A stretch of 46,994 nt of DNA, from assembly GCA_949298955.1 (NCBI GenBank), contig CASFYQ010000016.1:1-46994 (forward strand). Reading direction: 5' to 3'. Positions 1-9,404 of the stretch are shown here, piece by piece. The notes under the pieces were generated by a model. That model made no database searches. It saw only the letters and a program-made list of their open reading frames with translations, and was not told where the DNA came from. The stretch comes from an uncultured Bacteroidales bacterium. Its GTDB lineage: Bacteria > Bacteroidota > Bacteroidia > Bacteroidales > Barnesiellaceae. The translations under genes and the position numbers were made by a program. Within the stretch, counting starts at the first letter, position 1. Each line of letters begins with the position of its first letter.

Positions 1-31
1 CCTAAGGCCCGTTCTCTTGGCGAAAGTGTTG

Positions 32-64
32 CAAAGGTACACCCTTTTCCCGCTTATCTCCAAA
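32..64 (-). promoter_or_regulatory. Bacteroidetes-type promoter reading out of the window
   Basis: On the minus strand a -7 box TACCTTTG (32-39) is preceded by TTTG (61-64) with 21 bases between, matching the primary sigma promoter of Bacteroidetes. It points left, toward a gene outside the window. The rest of 1-223 is AT-rich and shows no gene. Confidence 0.6.
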
Positions 65-223
65 TTTTTTATCACCTTTTTTTCGAAAAATTTTCTACAT
101 AACCACCAATTCCCTATCGCTCTGCCGGTTACAAAATAAGTTTTTTTTGAGGCCTTTTGACGATGTCGAGCGAAATAAAAGGTATCCTCCCCTACTCCGA
201 CGGCTTGTCGAAATGTTGTGAAC

Positions 224-1954
224 TTACCAAAGAGACATTTGAGAGGGGTCGATCTGTCGCGATTTTTTCTGTTCCAAAGCGGCCTGTTCTTCGGCTTCGC
301 GCTTTTTCTTCTCTTCTTCTTTACGCTTGGCTATCATCTCGGGAGTATCGGGACGTGTGGGAATAAGCCAGTTGTCGCCAAAAGTATCGAGTCCCGGGAA
401 ATCGTCGTCGCCCGTCTCTTCGGTCGAGGGTTCAGGGGTTTTGTCTTTTCGTCGAGATTTTTTTTCGGGAGTTTCCCCGGCAGGTTCGAGTGCAGATTCG
501 TCCTGTTCGGAGGCTGCTTCAATGGGTTCTATTTCGGGCTTGCTCGCCATCTCTTCATTCTGCGGGAGATCGAAATTAATGACTTTTGCCTCGGGTTTCG
601 TCTCTGCGGGTGGAGTATCGGGCGGAACGGAATTTCCCTTTTCGGCGGTCTGCACAGACCGGAGGTCGTCTATCTGAGCCAGCAGTTCCTGTCGCTGGTT
701 GCGCAAAGCGGCTACCAAGGCGTTGGCACTCTCCAATTCGGCTTTCAACGAATCGACTTCCTCGTCGTGAGCCGACTGTTCGCGAGCTTGATTTTCGAGC
801 TGCACACTCTGTTGCAACAATTCGTTCAACCGGGCTTGCAATCGGCTGTTCTCTTCGCCGAGGGAGTGTATCTCGTCGGTGAGTTGGGCGATTTTCTCCT
901 CCTTAGCCGCTTTCACCTGTTCAAATTGTTTGAGCCGGGTCTCGACCTCGGAGACGACTTTCAAACCATTCCGTGCCTCGGAAAGCTCGGTTTCGAGTTT
1001 TTGTATCTGTTCGGTAAGTTGAGTTATCTTTTCTTCCTGACGGGAAAGTTCTTTTTGAGAGGCTTCGAGCCGATTCGCCGCGGCTTGCTCCTCTTGGCGG
1101 GCTTGCGCCAGTTCGTCCTGTGCTTTCTGCAAGTCGCCACGAAGCTGCTCGAACTGCTCTGCCGTCTCCTGCTCTTTCGCACAAGTCTGCGACAGTTGTT
1201 CCTGCGCCTGTTGCAAATCGCTGCGGAGCTGCTCGAGCTCGGCCGAGGAGTCGACCCGGTTCTTCAATTCACCTTTCAACCGGTTGATTTCGGCAAGTGC
1301 CGAATCGAGTTCTTCCTGATGAACAGTAGATACTTTGAGTTTATTGACCAAGCTCTTGTTTTCGAGCTCGAACTGTTCTTTCTCGGCTTCGAGAGTGGCG
1401 ACACGGGCTTCCAGCTCGTGTACCTTTTCGGTGACGGCGCGTTTTTGCCGCTCTGCACTCAACTGGGCACTCTGCATGGTATTGCGCTGTTCTTCCAGTT
1501 CCTTTACTTTGACCCGGGCCTCCTCGACCTCTTTTGTGAGGGCTTTTCGTTTGGCCTCCCACTTGCGGGCAATCCACTCACGAGAGCGCACATTAACATC
1601 GGCTACAAATTTCTTGAAGGAGTCGTCGAGTTGGTCGAAGAGATACTTTTTCTCTGCTTCCTTATCGAGTGCCGCCACAACATACTCCGGCAGCGAACGA
1701 TTGAGCATCTCAACCAACACCTCGAGCAAAGAGTCGGGCAGTTGTACATTGTCGGGGTCTTCGTTCCGAGCCGCCTCTGCCTCGGGACTGCCGGCAGGTC
1801 TCTCATCGGGAGTCGCGACAGCGGCCTCGTTCTGTGCCACCTGGTCACGCACACAGGCATTCGTAATATTTTCGGCTGTATAAGGTTGTGACTCCATCTC
1901 GTCGTCTTCGCCCGAGAAGCCCAGCGCTCGTCCTACTTTTTTAAATATAGACAT
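224..1954 (-). CDS. Large coiled-coil protein, unknown function
   Basis: A 576-residue protein without signal peptide or membrane segment, so probably cytoplasmic. Residues about 1-115 are acidic and mixed. About 120-420 form a long coiled coil rich in Glu, Gln, Lys and Leu heptads. The last 150 residues are charged and disordered-looking, with a Lys/Glu run and a C-terminus ending SLW. I do not recognise a named family. The gene starts 5 bases after the stop of the receiver/ATP-grasp gene, so the two are almost certainly co-transcribed, and it could be a partner or scaffold for that protein. The opposite strand is also open for 557 codons, but that translation is an implausible Phe/Leu/Gly-rich product. 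Function is inference only. Confidence 0.8.
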   Translation of the reverse strand: MSIFKKVGRALGFSGEDDEMESQPYTAENITNACVRDQVAQNEAAVATPDERPAGSPEAEAARNEDPDNVQLPDSLLEVLVEMLNRSLPEYVVAALDKEAEKKYLFDQLDDSFKKFVADVNVRSREWIARKWEAKRKALTKEVEEARVKVKELEEQRNTMQSAQLSAERQKRAVTEKVHELEARVATLEAEKEQFELENKSLVNKLKVSTVHQEELDSALAEINRLKGELKNRVDSSAELEQLRSDLQQAQEQLSQTCAKEQETAEQFEQLRGDLQKAQDELAQARQEEQAAANRLEASQKELSRQEEKITQLTEQIQKLETELSEARNGLKVVSEVETRLKQFEQVKAAKEEKIAQLTDEIHSLGEENSRLQARLNELLQQSVQLENQAREQSAHDEEVDSLKAELESANALVAALRNQRQELLAQIDDLRSVQTAEKGNSVPPDTPPAETKPEAKVINFDLPQNEEMASKPEIEPIEAASEQDESALEPAGETPEKKSRRKDKTPEPSTEETGDDDFPGLDTFGDNWLIPTRPDTPEMIAKRKEEEKKKREAEEQAALEQKKSRQIDPSQMSLW

Positions 1955-1959
1955 AGTAT

Positions 1960-4947
1960 TTATTCTGCTTTTTTAGTTTCATTCGGGTCCAGACCCGGTT
2001 TCGTGACCAGGCCCTTACCCTTTCGTCCGTTAATCTCAATCAATACAGGTTCGTCAAATTTCACTATTCTCAAAGAATCGGACTCGTATACCGCCGGTAA
2101 TCCGTTGAGATACTCCTCATCGTAATAGCCGTCGCCAGCAAACGAGTTGACGGTGAAATAACCCACGCCAAACGAGGTCAGATTCTGGAAGAAATGTGTT
2201 CCCTGACTCGGTTCGATGCGGTAATTATCGAGAGCCGACTCGACAATGAGGCGAGCCGACGATATGTGCGGCCACTTGACCGGTATACCCAGCGAATAGT
2301 CGCTCGAACCCCACCGGCCGGGGCCTATCAGGATATAAAATTCTTCCCGCTCGGTAAAGGTACGATTTATTTTTTCTATTTCCCTTGCGATATTGACATT
2401 ATTTGACGATTTGAAGCTGCCCGACTTGACATACACGATGTGCTTCACGTTGTCCATAATGCCATGCCCCAGAGCGGTATTGCTCTTCAAGACAGTCTGT
2501 TCGTCGGGCAAATCCATCACTTCGTCGTTGAGCATCTCTTTCATATCGACGATAGGACGTATCTGCAACCAATAGACCGTGCCGGGGTTGCTGCTCGAGC
2601 CTGCAAGGTTACCGGCAAACTCGATTTCGACCGGGCGTCCCATCTCGCGGCTGCCGACCGTGAGCATGGAGTCGAGAATCGCAGCCAACGGAAAAGCATT
2701 ATGCTTCAATATATTGGCAAAGGTCACCACCTTACGGCCTCCCTCGTAGTAGCCATCGCGAATGATCTGGTCCATGGGGTCATAGGTCGATACCATCAGC
2801 CGCAGGGAATTATCTTTCTCGGCATCGCGTACCGAGAGTTTAAGCAGGTTGAAGCCGTCGTCGATCGAGAATTTCTTCTCGCCCCGCTTCATATCAAGTG
2901 CATAAAAGCGGGTTTGAGTGTCACGCAAAGCCAGGTCGAGCGTGCTGGTTTGCAGTATTTTGTTGGGATGCCGGGGCGAAAATCGCAGGCTACGCCCGCC
3001 GTCGACGATGTATTTTCCCAGTCCGACAGCCAAATCGACTACCCCGTCTTCGGCTTTCTCATCGTTGATGGGATAGTAGTTGATCGATCGCCCTACCCCG
3101 GCAAACGACGGGTAATAGCGGTCGTCATACTGGGTACCGACCACCTCTTGCAAGATGATGGCCATCTTTTCCTGGTCGATTACGTTGGAAGTCGCGGTCA
3201 TATAGGCCTTGCTGTCGGCATAGAATACCGAGGCATAAACAGCTTTCACAGCATCGAGTACCAGCCTCAGCATCTCGGACTTGTCGTCGAGAGCCGGTAT
3301 CATGTAGGTCGAATAGATGCCGGCGAAAGGTTGGTAATGCGAATCTTCCAACAGACTCGACGAACGAATGGCGATGGGTTTTCCCACCACATCGAAAAAG
3401 GCCAGCAAGTCGGGCTTCAACTCCTCAGGGAGTTTTGCCTGCAAGAAACGTTCCAGAATCTCCTCATCGGGAATGTCGGAGAGCGCCACCTGATACAGGT
3501 TATTGTTCTCCATAAAGGTATCGAATATATCGGTACACAGCACCACCGTTTTGGGCACCGTCACATTCACCCCCTCGATATTGTCGAAGATGGGGTTTCG
3601 CTTAATCATGGCATCGATAAATGCCAAACCGCGACCCTTGCCACCTAACGATCCGTTGCCGATGCGGGCAAAGTTGGAGTATTTGTCGAACCTATCGCGC
3701 TTGAAGATGGCAACCACACCGCGGTTCTTCATTTTGCGGTACTGCACGATAGCCTCGAAGATGAGTTGCCTGATTTCGGAAATTTCGCTCAAATCGGTAA
3801 TGCGACGCGGTTGTAACGCCTCGGCCATAGGGAATATGGCACGCGAATATAGCCAACGTGATATGTGGTTGCGCGTAGCATGGTAGTAGAGCGACTCGTC
3901 GGGAATAATATCGATATTGTCTTGCAGGTCTTTGAGGTTCTTGATGGTGACAATGGGCTCGCCCGTGTGGGGATTGATAAACGTAAAATCGCCGAAACCG
4001 AAATTCTTCAAAATCGTCTTGCGCAAATCGACCGGCAGTTTCTTGGAGTTCTTGTCGAGGAACGAGGCATTCAGGTGAAGGGCATCTTTGTGATTTTCCC
4101 ATTCAGACGACTCGATGATGAGTGGCAAATAAGGATCGCACGAGCGCACGTAGGAACAGAATTTGATTCCGGCCTTCTTGTCCTTCTCGCCGGCACGCAT
4201 AAACGACACGTCGGAGATAATGCCCAACATGTTTCCCGAGTATTTCTCATAAATTTGCATCGCCTCCTCATACGTGCGCGCCAACATCACTTTGGGTCTC
4301 CCCCGCATACGAAGCATGCGCTCGTGGTCGTTCAAGGCTTCGGTCGAGAATATTTGCGACTGTTTCAACACAAAATTATAAAGATGCGGCAAAATGGAAG
4401 AGTAGAACCGGATAGAATCCTCGACCAACAGGATAAGTTGTACCCCTACCGAGGTAATATCGATCTCGGCATTCATCTTGTCTTCGATGAGCTTGATGAT
4501 AGCCACCAGCAAATCGACATTGCCCAGCCAGCTGAACACATAGTCGACACCGCTCAAATCTTCCTTGGCAATGCGCCTCGACACCTCGTGCGAAAACGGA
4601 GTGAGTACGACAATAGGTATATAAGGATAGAGCCGCTTCATGGCCTTGGCCTGGGTGAAAGTCTCGGAGCAATCGACTCCCGGCATGGTAATGATGAGGT
4701 CGTAGCGCTTCATGGCCAGTTCTTCGAAAGCCTCTTCGTTGGTCGTCACCTGTTTCACACGAGGAGGAGAACTCAGGTTCAACGAAACGTATTCGAAATA
4801 AATCTGCTCTTCGACCCGCCCGTCTTCCTCCATGATAAAAGCATCGTAACGGCTCGCAACAAGTAAGACATTGAAGACCCTTTTTTGCATTAAGTTAGCA
4901 AAAGAGGTATCTTTCAAGTATAATTGATTTATATTCGGTCGATTCAT
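1960..4947 (-). CDS. Receiver-domain protein with PEP synthase-like ATP-grasp domain
   Basis: A 995-residue cytoplasmic protein. Residues about 23-155 look like a degenerate receiver domain lacking the phospho-acceptor Asp. About 170-315 form a second receiver-like domain that keeps an acidic pair (E176/D177), a candidate phospho-Asp (D246), a Ser near 280 and a Lys near 299. The remainder resembles the PEP synthase/pyruvate phosphate dikinase nucleotide-binding half, with a glycine-rich loop near 430-447 (GGKGRG) and an RSSS-LLEDS motif near 528-536. No swivelling phosphohistidine domain and no PEP-binding barrel follow, so it cannot be a complete PEP synthase. Such proteins are usually annotated PEP/pyruvate-binding domain protein. 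I chose the ATG at 4947 over the TTG at 4974 because it is the first ATG after a -7-like box. Substrate is unknown. Confidence 0.85.
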   Translation of the reverse strand: MNRPNINQLYLKDTSFANLMQKRVFNVLLVASRYDAFIMEEDGRVEEQIYFEYVSLNLSSPPRVKQVTTNEEAFEELAMKRYDLIITMPGVDCSETFTQAKAMKRLYPYIPIVVLTPFSHEVSRRIAKEDLSGVDYVFSWLGNVDLLVAIIKLIEDKMNAEIDITSVGVQLILLVEDSIRFYSSILPHLYNFVLKQSQIFSTEALNDHERMLRMRGRPKVMLARTYEEAMQIYEKYSGNMLGIISDVSFMRAGEKDKKAGIKFCSYVRSCDPYLPLIIESSEWENHKDALHLNASFLDKNSKKLPVDLRKTILKNFGFGDFTFINPHTGEPIVTIKNLKDLQDNIDIIPDESLYYHATRNHISRWLYSRAIFPMAEALQPRRITDLSEISEIRQLIFEAIVQYRKMKNRGVVAIFKRDRFDKYSNFARIGNGSLGGKGRGLAFIDAMIKRNPIFDNIEGVNVTVPKTVVLCTDIFDTFMENNNLYQVALSDIPDEEILERFLQAKLPEELKPDLLAFFDVVGKPIAIRSSSLLEDSHYQPFAGIYSTYMIPALDDKSEMLRLVLDAVKAVYASVFYADSKAYMTATSNVIDQEKMAIILQEVVGTQYDDRYYPSFAGVGRSINYYPINDEKAEDGVVDLAVGLGKYIVDGGRSLRFSPRHPNKILQTSTLDLALRDTQTRFYALDMKRGEKKFSIDDGFNLLKLSVRDAEKDNSLRLMVSTYDPMDQIIRDGYYEGGRKVVTFANILKHNAFPLAAILDSMLTVGSREMGRPVEIEFAGNLAGSSSNPGTVYWLQIRPIVDMKEMLNDEVMDLPDEQTVLKSNTALGHGIMDNVKHIVYVKSGSFKSSNNVNIAREIEKINRTFTEREEFYILIGPGRWGSSDYSLGIPVKWPHISSARLIVESALDNYRIEPSQGTHFFQNLTSFGVGYFTVNSFAGDGYYDEEYLNGLPAVYESDSLRIVKFDEPVLIEINGRKGKGLVTKPGLDPNETKKAE

Positions 4948-5007
4948 TATTTTATTGTCGATTTGGACTTGCAAAATGTCAAATTATTTTTTTATGATTT
5001 AACTGTT

Positions 5008-5015
5008 CAAAAGTA
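5008..5015 (-). promoter_or_regulatory. Possible -7 box for the receiver/ATP-grasp operon
   Basis: The minus strand reads TACTTTTG, a match to TAnnTTTG, about 60 bases before the ATG at 4947. No clear -33 TTTG is present at the expected distance, so this is a weak call. Confidence 0.35.
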
Positions 5016-5047
5016 GTAAAAAAAATTTTTTTATCCATATAATTATG

Positions 5048-5055
5048 TACATTTG
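5048..5055 (+). promoter_or_regulatory. -7 box of gdhA
   Basis: TACATTTG matches the Bacteroidetes -7 consensus TAnnTTTG. Upstream is a T-run rather than an exact TTTG. It would start a leader of about 60 bases before gdhA. Confidence 0.55.
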
Positions 5056-5070
5056 CGATAAGAGAAACGA

Positions 5071-5090
5071 GTATCTCAATAACGAGATGC
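5071..5090 (+). promoter_or_regulatory. Small hairpin in the gdhA leader
   Basis: GTATCTC and GAGATGC can pair over a 6-base loop (one G-U pair), just downstream of the predicted transcription start. It contains the same TATCTCAAT word that is repeated upstream of the secreted-protein cluster at 40.7-40.9 kb. Function unknown. Confidence 0.35.
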
Positions 5091-5123
5091 CCAACTAAGA
5101 ATTTAACTTAACATATCGCGACT

Positions 5124-6458
<1,335 letters not shown>

Positions 6459-6489
6459 TCGGGTACACACGTCTTGACAATTCACAACA

Positions 6490-6531
6490 AAAGGGCGGGT
6501 ATTCCAGCGTGGAGTACCTGCCTTTCTTTTG
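6490..6531 (+). terminator. Terminator of gdhA
   Basis: GGCGGGTATTCC (6494-6505) pairs with GGAGTACCTGCC (6511-6522) across a 5-base loop, with two G-U pairs, followed by TTTCTTTT. This lies 35-70 bases after the gdhA stop. Confidence 0.85.
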
Positions 6532-6854
6532 ATTTCAACCTCTTTGCTCTCCTTTTTCCAAGGAACTCAAAGGAGTTTCCGGCTGCCGAATATCAAACCA
6601 AAGCACTCCCCTTATTGCTTCACAAGAATAGCAAACGACACGAGAACCACGGCCATAGACCTGGCATGACATCATAGCGGCTTCCATTACATGAGGCGAA
6701 GGAATTGCGGGGCGGGAAACCGGGTCAACAAACTCTTTTTCAATTTAGGAATAACCGCCACCGGCTCCTGACAGAAAAAAGCAAAAGCCGCGGAATAAAC
6801 TTGCAAGGGAAAGGGACAAAAGGCCGACTATAATCTTGCGGCAGACAATCCGGA
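6532..6854. other. Intergenic region without a supported gene
   Basis: Between the gdhA terminator and the convergent minus-strand operon. Small open frames here (for example 6474-6677) have no start signal and no recognisable composition. No clear second terminator was seen for the minus-strand operon. Confidence 0.5.
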
Positions 6855-7247
6855 TCAAAGCACTTTCGCCAAATCCAAACAATCGTCGCGCAATCGGGCT
6901 GTCGCCCAGTTGACCGAAGTAATCGTATAGAGGCTGCAAGGTTGGGAATCGTCGGCCATGTGCCGCAGATAAACGGGGTTTTGAATCACGGCCTCGCCCA
7001 CTGAAAGCAACCGGTTCTCGTCCATTTGTTTGCGCATGGTGCGGCAGAACGCCTCTTTTTCGGACTCGAATCCGGGCGCAACGACAAGCAGTACACCCTC
7101 ACAAAAGGTAGTCAGGGAGACCTCCCGCTGGAACGGCATGATGCTATCGACCTTGTCGTCGGCCGACAGATAAAGTATGTGTTTGTTCAACAGCGAACGT
7201 CTGTAACACAACTGATGAGAAAAAAATCCTTTTTTCATACCGTCCAT
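6855..7247 (-). CDS. Small protein of unknown function
   Basis: A 130-residue soluble protein; I recognise no family. It has two Cys near the N-terminus, a hydrophobic VLLVVAP strand near residue 53 and no signal peptide. Its ATG directly abuts the stop codon of the DUF4296 lipoprotein gene (zero bases between), so it belongs to the lspA operon and is probably translationally coupled. A second ATG three codons in (MKKGFF) could be the true start. The coupling is the main argument that it is a real gene. Confidence 0.6.
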   Translation of the reverse strand: MDGMKKGFFSHQLCYRRSLLNKHILYLSADDKVDSIMPFQREVSLTTFCEGVLLVVAPGFESEKEAFCRTMRKQMDENRLLSVGEAVIQNPVYLRHMADDSQPCSLYTITSVNWATARLRDDCLDLAKVL

Positions 7248-8105
7248 TTAAGAACCTGTTTTTTTCAAATTCCTCCTCATTAGTCTCACCGACGAGTTTC
7301 GTCCCGAAAGTGTGACGGGCCGCTCGGGCAGAGCCTTTTGTCCGCTCACCGCCGGGATTCGATTGTTGTAGTGACGACGAACGAGCGACAGGCTGTCGAC
7401 ATACATCGTTGCCGGAACCGATTGCATGGGCAACACCACATAGCCGTAAAGGCGCAACAGCGGCGACACCGAGTCGGATTGCAGCGGCAGCATGCACCAC
7501 CCCTCCTTGTCGACATCGATTTGATTGTAGACCACGTCGTTATTGTTGTGACGTATGGCCATATATACTTGCGGTTTAACAGAGAGACTGGGCAGAAGGG
7601 CTACCTTGAAGCGCAACTCGAAATAGTCGCGGATACGGAAATTCTCGTCGGGCGCAATGTCGAAGGTGAGCAAATTGGAGGCCTGCCGGGTATCGAAGAT
7701 GTGCACACGCTTCTGTTTCCACACGTCTACACTGTCGCCGGGTTGCGACATGGTTTGCGAGTTCTCCTCGGCAAGCAGTTTCTTAGCCTCGTCATTCTCG
7801 GTTTTAAGTCGTTCTATCACCTGCTCGTATATCTTCATATAGTCATCGATGTGGTGCCCGTACCATACCAGATTGGTGTCGAACTGTTCCTGAGTGATAC
7901 CATGTTTGAGGAAGACGGCTTCACGCAGTTTTTTCTTGTCGGCCGTGCTGCTGTAAATATTGTAATTCGACTCGATTACAGCCTCGGCCTTATGCACATC
8001 GACCAGCACATCGACCATTTTCTTCTCGCCGATGACATAATCGGGGTCGTGGCTGCATGCCGCCAACACCAACAAGGCTATTATGACATATACCAGTTTC
8101 TTCAT
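7248..8105 (-). CDS. DUF4296 domain lipoprotein
   Basis: A 285-residue predicted lipoprotein. The N-terminus MKKLVYVIIALLVLAACS is a type II signal peptide with lipobox LAAC. Residues about 20-110 match the DUF4296 pattern of Bacteroidetes lipoproteins encoded beside lspA, rich in charged helix with a YGHHIDDY segment. The C-terminal 170 residues look beta-rich, with a hydrophobic middle and a basic tail, and are unassigned. The longer upstream open frame was rejected because the lipoprotein signal sets the start. It starts 4 bases after the stop of lspA, the enzyme that would process its own signal peptide. Molecular role unknown. Confidence 0.85.
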   Translation of the reverse strand: MKKLVYVIIALLVLAACSHDPDYVIGEKKMVDVLVDVHKAEAVIESNYNIYSSTADKKKLREAVFLKHGITQEQFDTNLVWYGHHIDDYMKIYEQVIERLKTENDEAKKLLAEENSQTMSQPGDSVDVWKQKRVHIFDTRQASNLLTFDIAPDENFRIRDYFELRFKVALLPSLSVKPQVYMAIRHNNNDVVYNQIDVDKEGWCMLPLQSDSVSPLLRLYGYVVLPMQSVPATMYVDSLSLVRRHYNNRIPAVSGQKALPERPVTLSGRNSSVRLMRRNLKKTGS

Positions 8106-8109
8106 GTCG

Positions 8110-8745
8110 TTACTCCGGGTTCGTCTCTTTCTTCTCTTTCTTGTCGGTAGAGAGGTAACGGTGGTAGAACAAAATGAGACACACGACTCCAACCGAGATG
8201 GCCGAATCGGCAATATTGAATACCGGCCGGAAGAACTCGAACCGCTCACCGCCTATCCATGGCAGCCAATCGGGCCAATAAAAGCTAAAAAGCGGGAAAT
8301 AGAGCATATCGACCACCCGGCCATAGAAGAGGCCGGCATACCCGTCGCCCGGCACAAACGAGGCGACCATCGGGGGTATGGGATTATTGAATATCAGCCC
8401 GTAAAACAGGCAGTCGATAATGTTGCCTGCTGCCCCGGCAATAATCAACGCCAAGCAAACAACAAACCCCGTGGGTATGTGAGGCTTGTTTTTCACCCGC
8501 CACAGAATCCACACCAGCACCGCCACAGCCACGATACGGAAAAGAGTAAGGAAAAGCTTACTCCCCACCTCCATGCCGAACGCCATGCCGTTATTTTCGA
8601 TAAAGGCGATATAAAACCAGTCGGTCACATGAATGGCCTGCCCTATATACATGTGGGTTTTTACCCATATCTTGACGATTTGGTCGATAATCAGTACAAG
8701 CACAATCACCGCGAGAGCGATTTGGCCTTTGGTCAATTTCTTCAT
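8110..8745 (-). CDS. lspA: Lipoprotein signal peptidase (signal peptidase II)
   Basis: Inner-membrane aspartyl protease that cleaves the signal peptide of prolipoproteins after diacylglyceryl transfer. The 211 residues are typical of the longer Bacteroidetes form. Hydrophobic segments lie near residues 9-25, 65-85, 95-120 and 175-195. Family hallmarks include the NNGMAFG stretch, the GNIIDCLFYG stretch with its catalytic-type Asp, and FNIADSAI with the second Asp. The ATG at 8745 gives a normal N-terminus (MKKLTKGQ). A 12-bp perfect inverted repeat lies just upstream in the leader. It is followed by the DUF4296 lipoprotein gene. Confidence 0.95.
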   Translation of the reverse strand: MKKLTKGQIALAVIVLVLIIDQIVKIWVKTHMYIGQAIHVTDWFYIAFIENNGMAFGMEVGSKLFLTLFRIVAVAVLVWILWRVKNKPHIPTGFVVCLALIIAGAAGNIIDCLFYGLIFNNPIPPMVASFVPGDGYAGLFYGRVVDMLYFPLFSFYWPDWLPWIGGERFEFFRPVFNIADSAISVGVVCLILFYHRYLSTDKKEKKETNPE

Positions 8746-8771
8746 TTTTTCTTTTTCTTGTTCAAAAACAG

Positions 8772-8819
8772 ATTCGACCTTCGTGCTTTCTACGAGGAGA
8801 GAGCGACCGAAGGTCGAAT
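8772..8819 (-). promoter_or_regulatory. Perfect 12-bp inverted repeat upstream of lspA
   Basis: ATTCGACCTTCG (8772-8783) and CGAAGGTCGAAT (8808-8819) are perfect inverted repeats with a 24-base loop. On the minus strand the stem is followed by CTGTTTTTG and then the lspA start 26 bases on. It could be a terminator or attenuator between the DksA-like gene and lspA, or an operator. Confidence 0.6.
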
Positions 8820-8912
8820 TGTATTCAGCATATCGCTTCGATAAGTTTCGCACAACCGGCACGCCGACTTGCGACTACCCGCAGGGAGCCGATCGGCAGG
8901 AGCGTGTTCGAC

Positions 8913-9296
8913 TTACTTTTTGCGTCCATCTACCTTCGCATCTATGCCCAATGTAGCATGAGGTACAGCCCGCAGCCGCTCTTTGGGAATCAGCTTGCCT
9001 GTTTCCCGGCAAATACCGTAGGTTTTATTCTCAATGCGCACAAGTGCAGCCTGCAAGTGCTGGATAAATTTCATCTGCCGTTGAGCCAGCTGGCCGGCCT
9101 CTTCTTTGGAAAGTGTGCTTGCACCCTCCTCCAACACCTTGAACGTAGGCGATGTATCGGTCACATCATTGCCATCGGTATTCATAATCGAGGCTTTCAG
9201 CAAATCATAATCACGATAAGCCTTTTCGAGTTTCTCGTTGATAATCTGTCTAAATTCTTCCAATTCGGCATCGGAATAGCGTGTTTTTTCACTCAT
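8913..9296 (-). CDS. DksA/TraR-family regulator lacking the zinc site
   Basis: A 127-residue protein with an N-terminal coiled coil (about 1-90) and a C-terminal DksA/TraR finger region. The family acts in the secondary channel of RNA polymerase. Here the finger is reduced to YGICRETGKLI, followed by KERLRAVPHAT. Only one of the four zinc-ligand Cys remains, so it should not bind zinc through a C4 site. To my knowledge this form is common in Bacteroidetes. The gene lies between ileS and lspA on the same strand, an arrangement I recall as usual in the group. A -7 box lies 37 bases upstream. Whether it binds polymerase is inferred from the family. Confidence 0.88.
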   Translation of the reverse strand: MSEKTRYSDAELEEFRQIINEKLEKAYRDYDLLKASIMNTDGNDVTDTSPTFKVLEEGASTLSKEEAGQLAQRQMKFIQHLQAALVRIENKTYGICRETGKLIPKERLRAVPHATLGIDAKVDGRKK

Positions 9297-9332
9297 AATT
9301 ATTTCTTGGTTAAAGTTCTACATTCAATCGTT

Positions 9333-9340
9333 CAAAGGTA
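9333..9340 (-). promoter_or_regulatory. -7 box of the DksA-like gene
   Basis: The minus strand reads TACCTTTG, an exact TAnnTTTG match, 37 bases before the ATG. No TTTG is seen at the right -33 spacing. Confidence 0.5.
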
Positions 9341-9404
9341 CCTGTTTCCCAAAGGGGATTTTATATCCAGCCAAATATAACAGAAATATCACTACCTTTC
9401 TCTA

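Noticed and set aside
218..1891. 557-codon plus-strand frame
   Set aside because: Antisense to the coiled-coil gene; translation is Phe/Leu/Gly-rich and without features. The minus-strand gene fits its operon partner.
6474..6677. 67-codon frame after gdhA
   Set aside because: It overlaps the gdhA terminator and has no family pattern or start signal.
8106..8249. N-terminal extension of the DUF4296 lipoprotein
   Set aside because: The lipobox leader at 8105 fixes the start, and the extension overlaps lspA.
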